In this document: in pieces, positions 63,049 to 64,000 of the stretch
Layout of the letters: every line of letters starts with the position of its first letter
Position numbering within the stretch: the first letter of the stretch is position 1
Position numbers and translations under genes: made by a program
NCBI RefSeq assembly: GCF_000373185.1
Contig: NZ_KB890626.1
Span: 124,001-188,000 of the forward strand
Direction: 5' to 3'
Length of the DNA: 64,000 bases
From: Segatella paludivivens DSM 17968 = JCM 13650
GTDB taxonomy: Bacteria > Bacteroidota > Bacteroidia > Bacteroidales > Bacteroidaceae
Notes under the pieces: generated by a model
Told to the model about the DNA's origin: nothing
Database searches by the model: none
The model's input: the letters and a program-made list of their open reading frames with translations, nothing else

Positions 63049-63126
63049 AGAACTTTTTATTCTTAAATTATCTTATAATTGTTCTTACTTTCTTCTGAAA
63101 AACTATATATTTAATGTGCAATAATA

Positions 63127-63134
63127 TACCTTTG
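63127..63134 (+). promoter_or_regulatory. -7 box before the rhamnosidase gene
   Basis: TACCTTTG matches TAnnTTTG and is 46 bases before the ATG. A good -33 box was not found at the normal distance. Confidence 0.4.
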
Positions 63135-63180
63135 CAGAAGGTTATAAATGCAATTATCAAGTAAAACATTAAATACCATT

Positions 63181-64000
63181 ATGTCAAAAATATATTCATC
63201 TTTAATCATCGCCCTATTCTGCTTTGTTTATTCTGCTTCAGCACAAGAGAGATTGCATGAGGCTCAATGGATTTCAGCTCCACATACACAGACTGCGTCA
63301 ATGCCGATGTTCAGAAAAAACATTGTCGTTAAGAAAGATGTAAAGGATGTTATAATTTATGCCAGTGCACTGGGTGTATATCAGATTTATGCAAACGGCA
63401 AAAACTTGACTGACGACATGTTGATGCCGGGATGGACTGATTATCGCAAGAGCATACAATACCAAAGTTTTCATCTACAAGAAAAACTACACGCAGGCGA
63501 CAAATTCTCCGTTGCCTCAGAAGTAAGTAAAGGTTGGTGGTCTGGTGGAATATCCAGAGGGATTTATGGCAAGGATATAAATATGGGATTTATTTGCGAT
63601 GTGTATATTGTCTATAAAGACGGCACTACCCAAGATTGCCTTAGTGACACGACGTGGAAATGCTACACTAACGGCGCCCTAGTGATGGGCGACATTTACA
63701 ATGGAGAAACTTATGACGCACGCAAAGACAATCTTGCAGATGTTTCTACCCCAGCCTACAATGACAGCACTTGGCAACCTGCTGTCATCAACCACGATAG
63801 TAAGGGCGAACTATGCGACATGATTGGACCACAAATCAAAATTAGAAACAAATCATTATGGCGTAAACCTCTAGATATTACCATTTATCAGGGAGCAGAT
63901 TCAACAAACACCACATTCGGAAAAATACACATCATCAGCAACCAGAATAATCCTAAGAGTTCTATCCACCTAAAGAAAGGACAAACATTGTTGGTTGATT
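63181..64000 (+). CDS. GH78 alpha-L-rhamnosidase, N-terminal part (cut by window edge)
   Basis: The frame opens at 63181 with a signal peptide (MSKIYSSLIIALFCFVYSAS, AQ) and runs off the right edge, giving about 273 residues. 'HEAQWISAPHTQ', 'MFRKNIVVKKDVKDVIIYASALGVYQIYANG', 'YRKSIQYQSFHL' and 'GDIYNGETYDAR' match the N-terminal beta-sandwich domains of bacterial alpha-L-rhamnosidases, which cut terminal rhamnose from plant or glycoside polymers. The catalytic (alpha/alpha)6 domain lies beyond the window. A polysaccharide-use locus may follow. Confidence 0.83.
   Translation, partial: MSKIYSSLIIALFCFVYSASAQERLHEAQWISAPHTQTASMPMFRKNIVVKKDVKDVIIYASALGVYQIYANGKNLTDDMLMPGWTDYRKSIQYQSFHLQEKLHAGDKFSVASEVSKGWWSGGISRGIYGKDINMGFICDVYIVYKDGTTQDCLSDTTWKCYTNGALVMGDIYNGETYDARKDNLADVSTPAYNDSTWQPAVINHDSKGELCDMIGPQIKIRNKSLWRKPLDITIYQGADSTNTTFGKIHIISNQNNPKSSIHLKKGQTLLVD

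Overview
The window looks like a chromosomal segment of a Bacteroidota bacterium, most likely Prevotella or a close relative. The DNA is AT-rich. Many genes are preceded by the Bacteroidota promoter pattern TTTG-N19/20-TAnnTTTG (for example before glyA, the first acyl-CoA ligase, DUF4494 and the gene at 41275). Most encoded families are typical of that phylum: DUF4494 next to YggS, a one-chain NfnAB-like protein, and a kdp operon with a split KdpD. No rRNA, tRNA or CRISPR array was seen.

Region 1 (1-33.1 kb) is mostly core genome. It holds a partial thyX, a TPR lipoprotein-like/secreted protein and PBP1A, pyrBI, glyA, an SGNH hydrolase, superoxide reductase, DUF4494-yggS, an aminotransferase with a LolC/E-type permease, two tandem acyl-CoA synthetases, serS, an Nfn-like flavoprotein with a DUF486 membrane protein, a complete potassium-uptake kdp locus, a PD40 protein, a nucleoside phosphorylase and mnmE. 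The kdp locus includes two tiny membrane ORFs, kdpA-B-C, a stand-alone KdpD sensor module and a separate histidine kinase. It is divergent from a sigma-54 activator, and the intergenic DNA carries a candidate -24/-12 promoter and a 22-bp-spaced direct repeat. The likely reading is that kdp is under sigma-54 control here rather than under an OmpR-type KdpE.

Region 2 (33.3-49.3 kb) is an accessory, defence-like island, mostly on the minus strand. It has a Nudix hydrolase and a Schlafen-group-3 (DUF2075) helicase/nuclease broken by a one-base insertion in a G run. Next come a second DUF2075 protein fused to a LexA-like S24 peptidase and a MazG pyrophosphatase. Then follow an HNH protein, a membrane 'putative phage abortive infection' protein with a DUF3800 partner, and a four-gene ABC-three-component-like operon: zinc-hook ABC ATPase, middle component, C-terminal-domain protein and a small helical protein. 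The last two carry matching QVN-x3-NYG-x2-N motifs at facing ends, as adaptor/effector pairs with homotypic motifs do. This is the best candidate for an undescribed system.

Region 3 (49.9-64 kb) is mixed accessory DNA: FMN reductase and GNAT, a repeat-rich 1.2 kb gap, a YgiD-like dioxygenase, GNAT-LysE, and a MarR-MBL-TSUP operon. It continues with a very AT-rich block (two proteins with uracil-DNA-glycosylase-like motifs, a PD-(D/E)XK nuclease-like protein and an unknown), an S41 peptidase, a decayed glutathione peroxidase, and the start of a GH78 alpha-L-rhamnosidase. The two largest gene-free gaps (7.3-8.6 kb and 51.0-52.2 kb) share a dispersed repeat: inverted copies of a ~50-nt motif plus clusters of a CGTTTCTACGA unit.
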